DNA from: Acidimicrobiales bacterium
GTDB lineage: Bacteria; Actinomycetota; Acidimicrobiia; Acidimicrobiales; SZUA-35
Assembly: GCA_020630065.1 (NCBI GenBank)
Contig: JAHDCC010000001.1
Span: 237,566-301,565, forward strand
DNA length: 64,000 nucleotides
Direction of reading: 5' to 3'
Shown here: positions 44,449 through 52,150 of the stretch, in pieces
How positions within the stretch are numbered: the first letter of the stretch is position 1
Layout: each line of letters opens with the position of its first letter
The notes under the pieces: model-generated
Database searches by the model: none
Told to the model about the DNA's origin: nothing
The model's input: only the letters and a program-made list of their open reading frames with translations
Position numbers and translations under genes: made by a program

Positions 44449-44931
44449 TTGTCACTATCTGGCGACAGCGGTGAATCAGCCCGGAACGCGACTAAGGCTG
44501 ACGTAGCCGAGATCATCAGAATTCGTTCAAACCACCTCGCAGCCATCGAAGGACAGCGTGGGGCCGCACTGTTGGTCGACTACGAGCTCCCAACGGTTGA
44601 CGACCCGGTCACAGAAATGGTTGACAACGACCTCAAGCTTGTCATCGTGGGAACATATGACCAAGTTGTGTTCGGCTATTGTTTGGTCTCGATAGTCGGT
44701 CTGGATAATGGCACACAACTCGGCCGATTAACCGAGTTCGTAGTTGAAGAAGAGATCCGTAAGTCGGGTATCGGCGAAGCGATGATGAACCTCGTAGTCG
44801 AACAATTGAAATCCCGGGGATGTGTAGGCGTCGATTCACAAGCGTTACCTGGTGATCGCAACACCAAGAACTTCTTCGAATCGTTTGGTCTCAAAGCCAG
44901 GTTGCTTACGGTGCACCACTCGTTCGAGTAG
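44449..44931 (+). CDS. GNAT-family N-acetyltransferase
   Basis: 160 residues with the GNAT core: FGYCLVSIVG strand, LTEFVVEEEIRKSGIGEAMMNLVVEQL carrying the acetyl-CoA pyrophosphate-binding RKSGIG segment, and the NTKNFFESFGLKAR end. TTG start directly after the preceding stop. The acceptor (small molecule, tRNA or protein) is unknown. Confidence 0.85.
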   Translation: MSLSGDSGESARNATKADVAEIIRIRSNHLAAIEGQRGAALLVDYELPTVDDPVTEMVDNDLKLVIVGTYDQVVFGYCLVSIVGLDNGTQLGRLTEFVVEEEIRKSGIGEAMMNLVVEQLKSRGCVGVDSQALPGDRNTKNFFESFGLKARLLTVHHSFE

Positions 44932-45034
44932 ATCCAAAAATATTCTCGATTTCTATGTCACAGTCGGGGTGTGTGTTGTCTCTAAACCCTATGTAGACCA
45001 AGACACGCTTGGTCAGTCGTAGAAAGAAACACGC

Positions 45035-45646
45035 ATGAACCAACAATATGTAGAAGTCGCAGTCTTTGGAATCACCAAGCCAGAGGATTTCGCCTCTACA
45101 CAACGTCGGCTCCACTCCAAATTGCGAGAAGTGGACGGATGTGAGCATTCTCTAGCGTTGCAGGGTTTGTCTGACCAGACACTCTTCGCCGACATAGTTT
45201 TATGGCGAGATGAAGCGTCGGCTGCAGTGGCCGCTCAAAACCTTCAACCAGGAGGGGAGTGGGAATGGTATAGCGCTCCAGCGTCTGATCTTCGACTGTT
45301 CGCCCACTTTCCGGCGTCAACAACAGAGTTATTGTCGGCCCTGTCGTCGTTAGAAAAGGCTCCCGTAATTGAGGTTGTGGCCCTAAAACCAAACGACCCT
45401 GCAGGATTCAAAGAAGCACACACGAAACTTCATGGACAATACCTCGAAGAGATGGATTCAATCGTGACCCATATTCGGTTAGAGGAGAACGCTGAGGGGC
45501 TCACTGGAGACATTAACGGCTGGACGTCGTTCGAGGCGACAGAAACTGCATTTCAGACACTGTCAACCAATAAAGAACTAGCTCAAGTATTCTCTGAACA
45601 AAACGACACTAGTTTGTTCGCCAACTTCACAAGTAACCGGGGATAA
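45035..45646 (+). CDS. Duplicated dimeric alpha/beta-barrel (ABM-like) protein
   Basis: 203 residues made of two similar ~95-residue halves. The first runs VEVAVFGITKPEDFASTQRRLHSKL to RLFAHF, and the second VIEVVALKPNDPAGFKEAHTKLHGQY to SLFANF. This is the pattern of two fused antibiotic-biosynthesis-monooxygenase-like ferredoxin folds. No catalytic residues are evident. It is separated from the ECF sigma gene by only 3 nt, so it may be a sensor, target or binding protein for that regulator. Confidence 0.7.
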   Translation: MNQQYVEVAVFGITKPEDFASTQRRLHSKLREVDGCEHSLALQGLSDQTLFADIVLWRDEASAAVAAQNLQPGGEWEWYSAPASDLRLFAHFPASTTELLSALSSLEKAPVIEVVALKPNDPAGFKEAHTKLHGQYLEEMDSIVTHIRLEENAEGLTGDINGWTSFEATETAFQTLSTNKELAQVFSEQNDTSLFANFTSNRG

Positions 45647-45649
45647 GCC

Positions 45650-46507
45650 ATGTTGGACGTCTCCGACCCAAATCTCGATTCGTTAACCCAAACTGCTCTG
45701 CAGGCACAGGAGGGCGACAGGGACGCTTTAGAGCGTCTGTGTCGGGAAATTAGCGACCCGATGTATGGGCTAGCGTTGCGATACTCGGGAAACCCGACAG
45801 ATGCCGAAGATGCTACTCATGAAGTGATGATCAAAATCATTACCGGACTGAGTACGTTTCGAGCAGAATCACGGTTCACGACGTGGGCGTATACAGTCGC
45901 GGTCCGCCAGCTCCTACGGACACGTCAACGTCCAACCGAGCAGTCGATTGCCGGGTCGGAGCCGTTCGCAGAATTTATCGACCGGTTTGCCGACAACAAA
46001 CCTTTCGAAGGCGAAAGCGAAGTTGAATATCAAGAACTGACGGCCGATATTCGGTTGGCTTGTACCTACGGGATGCTTCTCTGCCTATCTCGGCCCGTTA
46101 GAGTGTCCTATTTATTAGGGGACCTTCTTGGTTTCTCCGATACTGAATGTGCCGACATTCTAGAAATCAGTCGACCGGCTCATCGAAAACGCCTATCCCG
46201 AGCGCGTCAGATCATGCGGTCGCTTTTAAAGGACAGATGTGGGCTCGTTGCGGGTTCTAACCCGTGTCATTGCTCTAAGTTGGTGCAACCAAGTATCGAC
46301 TTCGGATATGTCGAAAAGACTAATCCGGTTTTTGCTCGGCATCGTGGGGTCAAGTTGCCGATCTCGGTAGATGTACTGGAACGAGCGTCCAACGAACTCG
46401 ACACGGCAGTGGCTGCAGCGGAGATATATCGAGACAACCCCGATTTGGCGTCACCGGTATCACTATGGGAATCGCTTCAAGAAGCTATGCCAGAGTTGTT
46501 GAAGTAA
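45650..46507 (+). CDS. ECF sigma factor with Cys-containing C-terminal extension
   Basis: 285 residues: sigma region 2 (~20-95, DAEDATHEVMIKIITGLSTFRAESRFTTWAYTVAVR), a spacer, sigma region 4 (~135-195, YLLGDLLGFSDTECADILEISRPAHRKRLSRAR), then ~90 extra residues starting with RCGLVAGSNPCHCSKLV (Cys197, Cys206, Cys208). ECF groups with C-terminal extensions can control themselves without a separate anti-sigma factor, and none is adjacent here. GGGGAT precedes the ATG. The cysteines suggest metal or redox sensing, an inference. Confidence 0.85.
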   Translation: MLDVSDPNLDSLTQTALQAQEGDRDALERLCREISDPMYGLALRYSGNPTDAEDATHEVMIKIITGLSTFRAESRFTTWAYTVAVRQLLRTRQRPTEQSIAGSEPFAEFIDRFADNKPFEGESEVEYQELTADIRLACTYGMLLCLSRPVRVSYLLGDLLGFSDTECADILEISRPAHRKRLSRARQIMRSLLKDRCGLVAGSNPCHCSKLVQPSIDFGYVEKTNPVFARHRGVKLPISVDVLERASNELDTAVAAAEIYRDNPDLASPVSLWESLQEAMPELLK

Positions 46508-46669
46508 ACGCCAGACTTGGCCGCTTGCCGGTGATTGATGAGGTAGTTTCGTTGAGGTTCCTACTAGTGGTGAAGGTGCCTTCTTGCAGAGAAATATGAT
46601 TCGAATTAGGTTGAACTAGGCAGCAGAGCGCGAACGTGTTTTGCTACGCCTGCCGTAACTGAAGTTAGG

Positions 46670-47653
46670 ATGATCTCGATCGAGCACACAGAAACCTCCA
46701 CCTTTGTTTCGATTAATCGTGGATACGATTCGCTGTTTCACCCAAACCAGTTAACGGTTGGGTTGGTCGCCCCGATCGAGCGGTACTCTACAGGCCCTGT
46801 CCCTGGACTGGTCAACCATATAGAACGGGTTCAGCTAGCAGAAAGCCTAGGTTTTTCGGCTGTCTGGTTGCGCGATATTCCGTTTAACGTACCAGCGTTT
46901 GGTGACGCCGGACAGCTATTCGATCCGTTTGTTTATCTGGGAACACTTGCTGGCTCCACGTCCTCTATAGCGTTGGGGGTAGCGAGCTTAATACTCCCGC
47001 TTCGACACCCGGCTCATGTAGCAAAAGCGGCGGCGAGCGTCGATGTACTATCAAATGGCCGACTTGTGCTTGGAATAGCGTCTGGCGACCGACCAGACGA
47101 ATACCCGGCGATGAACATCGCCTTTGCTGATCGAGGTGAAGCATTCCGGGAGAGTGTTGACTACATTCGCCAAATGGAGGGTTCGTCAACGATATTTGCT
47201 AATCGATACGGATCGTTGCCGGGCACGATTGACCTGCTTCCAAAGCCGGTTTCACGTCGGCTTCCGTTGCTGATAACCGGCCGCAGCCAGCAGGATCTCG
47301 ACTGGATCGTCCTAAACGGCGACGGCTGGATGCTTTACCCTCGGACGGCTTTTGAACAGAAACAAATCGTACGTGATTGGCAGCGAAGGGTAGAAGAAGC
47401 TGACCTTCCGCCAAAGCCAGTTATGCAGCCGCTGCACATTGACCTGGCCGACGACCCCGACACCACGGCTTCTCCAATTCATTTAGGATACCGTCTGGGG
47501 GCGAACGTCTTAGTCGACCATCTCCACGCGTTAGCGGATGCCGGTGTAAACCATGTGGCACTAAATCTTCGATTTAACCAGGCTGACACTGAACCTACGC
47601 TCGAACGGTTAGCACAAGATGTGCTTCCCCACTTCATTTATAAAGGCACGTAA
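46670..47653 (+). CDS. LLM-class flavin-dependent oxidoreductase
   Basis: Luciferase-like monooxygenase, FMN- or F420-dependent. 327 residues: LTVGLVAPIERYSTGPVPGL near the start, ESLGFSAVWLRDIPF, IALGVASLILPLRHPAHVAKAAASVDVLSNGRLVLGIASGD and a C-terminal GVNHVALNLRF strand. The first ~25 residues vary in the family, so the start may lie downstream. It is followed 2 nt later by the frameshifted SDR. Confidence 0.87.
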   Translation: MISIEHTETSTFVSINRGYDSLFHPNQLTVGLVAPIERYSTGPVPGLVNHIERVQLAESLGFSAVWLRDIPFNVPAFGDAGQLFDPFVYLGTLAGSTSSIALGVASLILPLRHPAHVAKAAASVDVLSNGRLVLGIASGDRPDEYPAMNIAFADRGEAFRESVDYIRQMEGSSTIFANRYGSLPGTIDLLPKPVSRRLPLLITGRSQQDLDWIVLNGDGWMLYPRTAFEQKQIVRDWQRRVEEADLPPKPVMQPLHIDLADDPDTTASPIHLGYRLGANVLVDHLHALADAGVNHVALNLRFNQADTEPTLERLAQDVLPHFIYKGT

Positions 47654-47655
47654 GA

Positions 47656-48461
47656 ATGCAAAAAACTATCTTGTTGACCGGGTCGACTGACGGAATTGGC
47701 CTAGAAACCGCAAAGCTTCTAGTGGCCAAAGGCCACCGTATTCTTCTGCATGGACGAAATAAAGCCAAACTTGAAGATACGCAACGCCTGCTCCGTGAAC
47801 TAAACCCGGACGCACAACTTTTGGCGTATATCGCCGACCTAGCAGACCTTGACGCCGTGTCCCGATTCGCCAAGAGCGTACTCGAAGAAACTAACGAGCT
47901 TGATGTTGTCATCAATAACGCCGGGGTGTTCAAGACCCAAAACCCTCTGACCACCTCAGGGCTAGATATCAGATTTGTGGTCAACACACTAGCCCCGTAT
48001 CTGCTCACAAAAATTTTGCTTCCCGGCCTCGACGGGGCAGGGTCATAAACCTATCGTCGGCAGCACAAGCTCCGGTAAACATCGAAGCGTTGCTTGGAAA
48101 CGTCCGTCTAGACGACGCTCAGGCTTACGCTCAAAGCAAGTTAGCGTTAACTATGTGGTCTCGCCAACTTGGGTTATCTACCAGATCCGCTGGCCCTTCG
48201 GTAGTGGCCGTTAATCCAGGTTCGCTGTTGGCCACCAATATGGTCAAGACCGGGTATGGCATCGACGGTCACGATGTCAGTATCGGCGCAAACATTCTGG
48301 TCGAAGCGGCGCTCGCTGACAGTTTCGTTACCGCTAGCGGCCTCTATTACGACAACGATTCGAAACGGTTCGCGTCACCTCATCCGGATGCGATGGATGA
48401 CGTCAAGAGCGACCAGGTTGTTGAAGTGATCGAGAACGTAGTTGCTACGTGGCTTTCCTAG
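47656..48461 (+). pseudogene. Short-chain dehydrogenase interrupted by a single-base frameshift
   Basis: A classical SDR in two frames. The first part (47656-48048) has the TGSTDGIG cofactor motif and the NNAG motif, then stops after LLPGLDGAGS. Shifting by one base at the GGG run (48040-48042) restores VINLSSAAQAPVNIEALLGN and joins the second part, which carries the catalytic YAQSK and runs to 48461. One base appears missing, giving ~267 residues if repaired. It is either a genuine mutation or a sequencing or assembly error in a homopolymer. Confidence 0.8.
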
Positions 48462-48497
48462 CAGAACATTCTGTTCTTACCGAACCACCGTTTAGAC

Positions 48498-49295
48498 CTA
48501 CAACGGCAGTTGTGTCTCGAAAACCGTGACCGCCTGTCCAGTAAGGATCACTCGATCATCGTGACAGCCAACCCACAGATGGCCGCCTCGGGCCGATACC
48601 TGATGGGCTAACATCGTCGTTTTCCCAAGCGGACCAGACCACCAAGGCCCGAGCAAACAATGAGCCGATCCAGTCACCGGATCTTCAGGAACACCAATTC
48701 TTGGCCCGAAAACCCTCGAAACGAAGTCGGCTTCTCCATCGTCAACATCGCCGGAGGCGGTAACGATCACTGCGCTGATATCTATCTCACGTAGAGCACC
48801 CAGGTCGGGGGAGAGGTTGGCGACCGCATCAACACTGTCAACCTCTACTAGAGCAAAAGTTTCGCCAATTCCGTACTTGTGTGCCTGGATGCCGAGAGCG
48901 TCCTCAAGTCCCGGAGCCGGTTCGCAAACCTTTACCGGTGCCGTAGGGAAATCCATAGTTATCCCCGAATCGGTTGAAGTGCAATGCAGTTCTCCGCTGC
49001 GAGTATGAAAGGTTATCGTGTCGCCGTCGGCTATCCCGTCTTCGAACATGACATGGGCTGTCGCCAGGGTTGCATGCCCACAAAGATCGACTTCAACGGT
49101 TGGAGTGAACCATCGAAGATCCCAGGTTCCGTCTGGGCGTGCTGTCGGAAACGCGGTTTCAGAAAGGTTAAGTTCGGCCGCGATGGAGAGTCGAACGTCG
49201 TCAGCAAGATCTGGACTGGCGAACGCTACACCGGCCGGGTTGCCTGCGAACATCTGGGAGGTGAAGGAGTCAACATGGAAAAGTCGGGTGGGCAT
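48498..49295 (-). CDS. PhzF-family isomerase-like protein
   Basis: 265 residues with the PhzF double-barrel fold: FHVDSFTSQMFAGNPAGVAF, the catalytic Glu46 in NLSETAF, CGHATLATAHV, and the second-half RVFGPRIGVPEDPVTGSAHC. PhzF of phenazine synthesis isomerises a cyclohexadiene; most relatives like this one have unknown substrates. No phenazine genes are nearby. It converges on the SDR remnant. Confidence 0.88.
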   Translation of the reverse strand: MPTRLFHVDSFTSQMFAGNPAGVAFASPDLADDVRLSIAAELNLSETAFPTARPDGTWDLRWFTPTVEVDLCGHATLATAHVMFEDGIADGDTITFHTRSGELHCTSTDSGITMDFPTAPVKVCEPAPGLEDALGIQAHKYGIGETFALVEVDSVDAVANLSPDLGALREIDISAVIVTASGDVDDGEADFVSRVFGPRIGVPEDPVTGSAHCLLGPWWSGPLGKTTMLAHQVSARGGHLWVGCHDDRVILTGQAVTVFETQLPL

Positions 49296-49343
49296 GGTTC
49301 AAGTATGGCACATGTTCGCAAATGAAGTTTCGGTCCAAAACCA

Positions 49344-49378
49344 CAATGTGGCCCCGCATCATTAGCGGGGCCACATTG
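49344..49378 (-). terminator. Strong hairpin terminator
   Basis: A 14-bp perfect stem (CAATGTGGCCCCGC with its complement) closes a 7-nt loop, located 29 nt after the stop of the minus-strand gene at 49407. On the minus strand it is followed by a short T-containing stretch. It ends that transcript ahead of the phzF promoter region. Confidence 0.7.
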
Positions 49379-49406
49379 GTAAAGACTGGTATATGCGTGA
49401 GCCTGT

Positions 49407-50972
49407 TTACTCGTCGGTGTCTACCGAAGCTACTTCACTTGGCACTGCAGATTCAGCCTCTGGTGGTTGCAAGGGCTGGCCCGCATCACTAGCAGGTTCT
49501 GGAGTTGGTTCCGGTTCTTCGGTCGCTGGTTCGACGACTGGTTCTGGAGTTGGTTCCGGTTCTTCGGTCGCTGGTTCGACGACTGGTTCTGCTGGAACTG
49601 GTTCAGGAGTTGGTCCAGGCTTTTCGGCTGCTGGTTCTGGAGTTGGTGCTGGCTTTTCGGCCGGTTTTTGGTCATCAACCGGAGCGGTAGGAACCTTATC
49701 GACCTTGGCAGAAGCGTCAGTAGCAGGCTTCGGAGCCTCGCTCTTTGCTTCAGCCTTCTTGCCTTGCTCAGAACTGCCGGTCTTCTTGCCAGCGTCCTTC
49801 TTCTGCCCAGGCTTACGTCGTCGCGGACGACGTCGCTTAGCGCTCTTAGGCACATCTGCCGGATCGATACCGAAAAGTTTAGCGATTGAAGGTACTCGAT
49901 CACTGAGCCTACGAACATCGGTTAAGAGTTCTTCCTTAGGCTCGGCTGGAATACCAGCGGGCGTTACAGCAGACCGAACGGGAGAGAACGCTAAAGCGTC
50001 TAAGACAGTAGCCCAACGGTCCTGGGTAACTTCGGAAGAGAGCGCAGCTGAAGCCTGAGTCGAGAGTTTAGTAGCCATCTCAGCAGGCAACGGTGCCCCC
50101 GCCTTGACTGGTCTTGAACTCAAACGAAGCGCACGAACAACACGTTCCTGTTTAACTGCATTCTCGAGATCGGTCAGCCAAGCCTGATGGTCAGCGTCAA
50201 CACGGCGATCCAGAGCGGCTTTAAGCTGGTCAGATAATTCACGATTCTCATCGTCTCGCGCTATGTCGGCACCGCTAACAACCACCGAACGCAGATCTCT
50301 CAGATCCAGTTCGTCGGCGTCAGCTAAAGCGGCATCGGCCTTGTCGCGCCATTCGGCGACCCGGGCTTTAGAAATGTTGTTCTCTGCGATCGCCAGAATT
50401 GGGGTCGCATCAACTTCAGGTTTACCGGCTTCTTTCGCCTCGGCGTTCTGTTTTTCGATCGCCTTGCGAACACCAGGCATACCATCACGAAGAAGCTGTT
50501 CAATAATTGGCCGATGCTCCACGCCGATCTCGGTAAGAAGCGCCTCACGATGCACTCGCTTAGGGCGCAGTCGTTTCGGCTTCGGACGTTGTGGTTGCTC
50601 GTCACGTCGCTGAGGACGAGAAGAGCCTCGATTGTCTCGAGAGCGTCCCTGACCGCCACGACCTTTACGGCCACCGCGATCGTTCTTCTTAACACGCTGA
50701 GTCGTTACGAGCTCATCATCTCGAAGCTGGCGAGGCTTCATCTCCAAAATATCTGTGCGTTGTTTCTTCGAAGTGGGAGGCATCACTTCAGTGATTTCGA
50801 TGCCGTCAACGTGATATTCAGCATCAGCCTTTACCACGTCACCTACTTGGGCGCCCTCATACAGGACAGACCCATCAAGGGAACCTTTAGGTTTCTTTGC
50901 ACCCGCAGCTCGCCAAGTCCACGAACCATCCTCGCGGCTACTTGTTAGTTCGACCTCTATTCTCCGGCCCAT
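49407..50972 (-). CDS. Putative RNA-binding protein with OB-fold, RGG-rich and Pro-Glu-rich regions
   Basis: 521 residues of unrecognised family. Order: a small beta-rich N-terminal domain (~1-65, resembling an OB/TRAM fold: VLYEGAQVGDVVKADAEYHVDG), an Arg/Gly-rich basic region (~90-135, with RGGRKGRGGQGRS), a helical core (~140-370), a Lys/Arg patch (KRRRPRRRKPGQKK) and a Pro/Glu/Ala tail (~405-521) with a 15-residue duplication. The layout suggests RNA or ribosome binding, an inference. GGTAGGAC precedes the ATG by 7 nt. It may be lineage-specific. Confidence 0.7.
   Translation of the reverse strand: MGRRIEVELTSSREDGSWTWRAAGAKKPKGSLDGSVLYEGAQVGDVVKADAEYHVDGIEITEVMPPTSKKQRTDILEMKPRQLRDDELVTTQRVKKNDRGGRKGRGGQGRSRDNRGSSRPQRRDEQPQRPKPKRLRPKRVHREALLTEIGVEHRPIIEQLLRDGMPGVRKAIEKQNAEAKEAGKPEVDATPILAIAENNISKARVAEWRDKADAALADADELDLRDLRSVVVSGADIARDDENRELSDQLKAALDRRVDADHQAWLTDLENAVKQERVVRALRLSSRPVKAGAPLPAEMATKLSTQASAALSSEVTQDRWATVLDALAFSPVRSAVTPAGIPAEPKEELLTDVRRLSDRVPSIAKLFGIDPADVPKSAKRRRPRRRKPGQKKDAGKKTGSSEQGKKAEAKSEAPKPATDASAKVDKVPTAPVDDQKPAEKPAPTPEPAAEKPGPTPEPVPAEPVVEPATEEPEPTPEPVVEPATEEPEPTPEPASDAGQPLQPPEAESAVPSEVASVDTDE
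49495..49584. repeat. 45-bp perfect tandem duplication
   Basis: Two identical 45-bp copies (49495-49539 and 49540-49584) with a partial third, in the sequence for the Pro-Glu tail of the gene at 49407. Each copy encodes a 15-residue block related to EPVVEPATEEPEPTP. The exact identity suggests recent duplication and possible length variation. Confidence 0.8.
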
Positions 50973-51088
50973 GACACGTCCTACCTTAATTAAAACAGCG
51001 CTACGAATCGTGCCCCGTTGAATTCAAAATCGAAACCTCTAACGCATGAAGATCTGGTGCAACTTCGAAACATCCAGACCAACTTTTG

Positions 51089-52084
51089 TTATGGAGACTC
51101 CTCGAAGCCTTCCACTTTATTGTGTGTAACAGCTTCGAGGGCATTATAGGCGTCATTAGACCGTGCGGCGGCACGAACTTCTCGCGCCGATGCGTCAACG
51201 TAACGTTGGGTGGTTGCCAACGATTCATGCCCAAGCAATTTTTGAAGCTCGGTTCCAGTCGCACCGTTACGGGCCAGACTGGTAGCGAAGGTGTGACGTA
51301 AGGCGTGAACCAACGCTCCTGCTGGCACCCGAGTCCTAATCCCTGCTTCGCGATAGAGACCATCGATCAGATATTGAAGTCCGCCTCGTTGTAACCGTTC
51401 TCCACTCGTGTCTACAAATAGTGGGTCTTCAGGGCGGACGGTTTTAGAGAATCTGTTCTGCCTGCTCTCGATGTAGTCGGCCAGAATGGCCTCCACCTCA
51501 GGCTCTAGCGGAACGGTTCGTTCTTTGTTTCCTTTTCCCCGAACCCCAATGACTCGGTCACCGGCAGGCCCATCAACCGACTTGAGCTGCAGACCGAGCA
51601 GCTCTGAAAGCCTGAGACCACAGGTGAGAAGCGTAACAACTACCGCAAAGTCACGTTCGGGCCACGGGTTTCTGGCGTTCGTTCTGCCCCGAGCAGCAGT
51701 CGCTAATAAACGCTGAACACTGTCGTCGCCGGTGATAGCCTTCGGGCGGCTCTTGGACACCCGAGGTTTTTCGATCGCCGCCATTGGATTGCCAGCAACA
51801 TGGCCTTCAGCTACCAAAAAGGTAAAAAGCTGATTCCACGTTGACCAGGTTCGAGCGATCGTGGCTGCCGACTGCCCAGAAATCTGGGCAAAAGCGTGGC
51901 GAAGGTTCTTGATAGTCAAATCGTCTATCGAAAGAGCGGCGTTTTCCGATCCAGTAACGTCGGCCAGTGCAGTACTAATCGTTGCGAGATCACGACGGTA
52001 CGCATCTAACGTGTGAGCCGAATGTTTCTTAGGCATACGGGCCACAAAAAACTCTTCTATGGTCTCGTGCAGTAACACCACCAT
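51089..52084 (-). CDS. Tyrosine recombinase (XerC/XerD-like)
   Basis: 331 residues with a SAM-like core-binding N-terminal domain (~5-105) and a catalytic domain. Active-site residues are in place: Arg158 in GLRLSE, Lys184 in RGKGNKER, His260 and Arg263 in HALRHTFAT, His286 in GHESLA and the nucleophile Tyr295 in TTQRYV. Xer enzymes resolve chromosome dimers at dif. An open frame reaches a TTG at 52114, but a -10 element lies 7 nt before ATG 52084. No att or dif site is identified nearby. Confidence 0.87.
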   Translation of the reverse strand: MVVLLHETIEEFFVARMPKKHSAHTLDAYRRDLATISTALADVTGSENAALSIDDLTIKNLRHAFAQISGQSAATIARTWSTWNQLFTFLVAEGHVAGNPMAAIEKPRVSKSRPKAITGDDSVQRLLATAARGRTNARNPWPERDFAVVVTLLTCGLRLSELLGLQLKSVDGPAGDRVIGVRGKGNKERTVPLEPEVEAILADYIESRQNRFSKTVRPEDPLFVDTSGERLQRGGLQYLIDGLYREAGIRTRVPAGALVHALRHTFATSLARNGATGTELQKLLGHESLATTQRYVDASAREVRAAARSNDAYNALEAVTHNKVEGFEESP

Positions 52085-52091
52085 CGATGAA

Positions 52092-52097
52092 ATCCTA
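52092..52097 (-). promoter_or_regulatory. Leaderless -10 element before the tyrosine recombinase
   Basis: TAGGAT on the minus strand lies 7 nt before ATG 52084. With the element at 52139 it makes a divergent pair of leaderless promoters between the recombinase and selO. Confidence 0.5.
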
Positions 52098-52138
52098 GTG
52101 AGCTTTGGTCCCAATGGCGACGTTGCGCTACCTCCTAA

Positions 52139-52144
52139 TAGACT
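52139..52144 (+). promoter_or_regulatory. Leaderless -10 element before selO
   Basis: TAGACT lies 6 nt before ATG 52151, with no Shine-Dalgarno sequence. Confidence 0.5.
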
Positions 52145-52150
52145 TCAAAG

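Noticed and set aside
48498-49295. Phenazine biosynthesis locus.
   Set aside because: Only a PhzF-fold protein is present, and this family is broad with mostly unknown substrates; no other phz gene lies nearby.
49393-50058. Plus-strand open frame of 221 codons rich in Gly, Ser and Ala repeats.
   Set aside because: It is the antisense image of the Pro-Glu tail of the gene at 49407; the repeats are explained by the 45-bp duplication and it has no start signal.
51089-52084. Prophage or integrative element carrying the tyrosine recombinase.
   Set aside because: There are no phage or transfer genes, tRNA or flanking direct repeats, and the neighbours are housekeeping genes.
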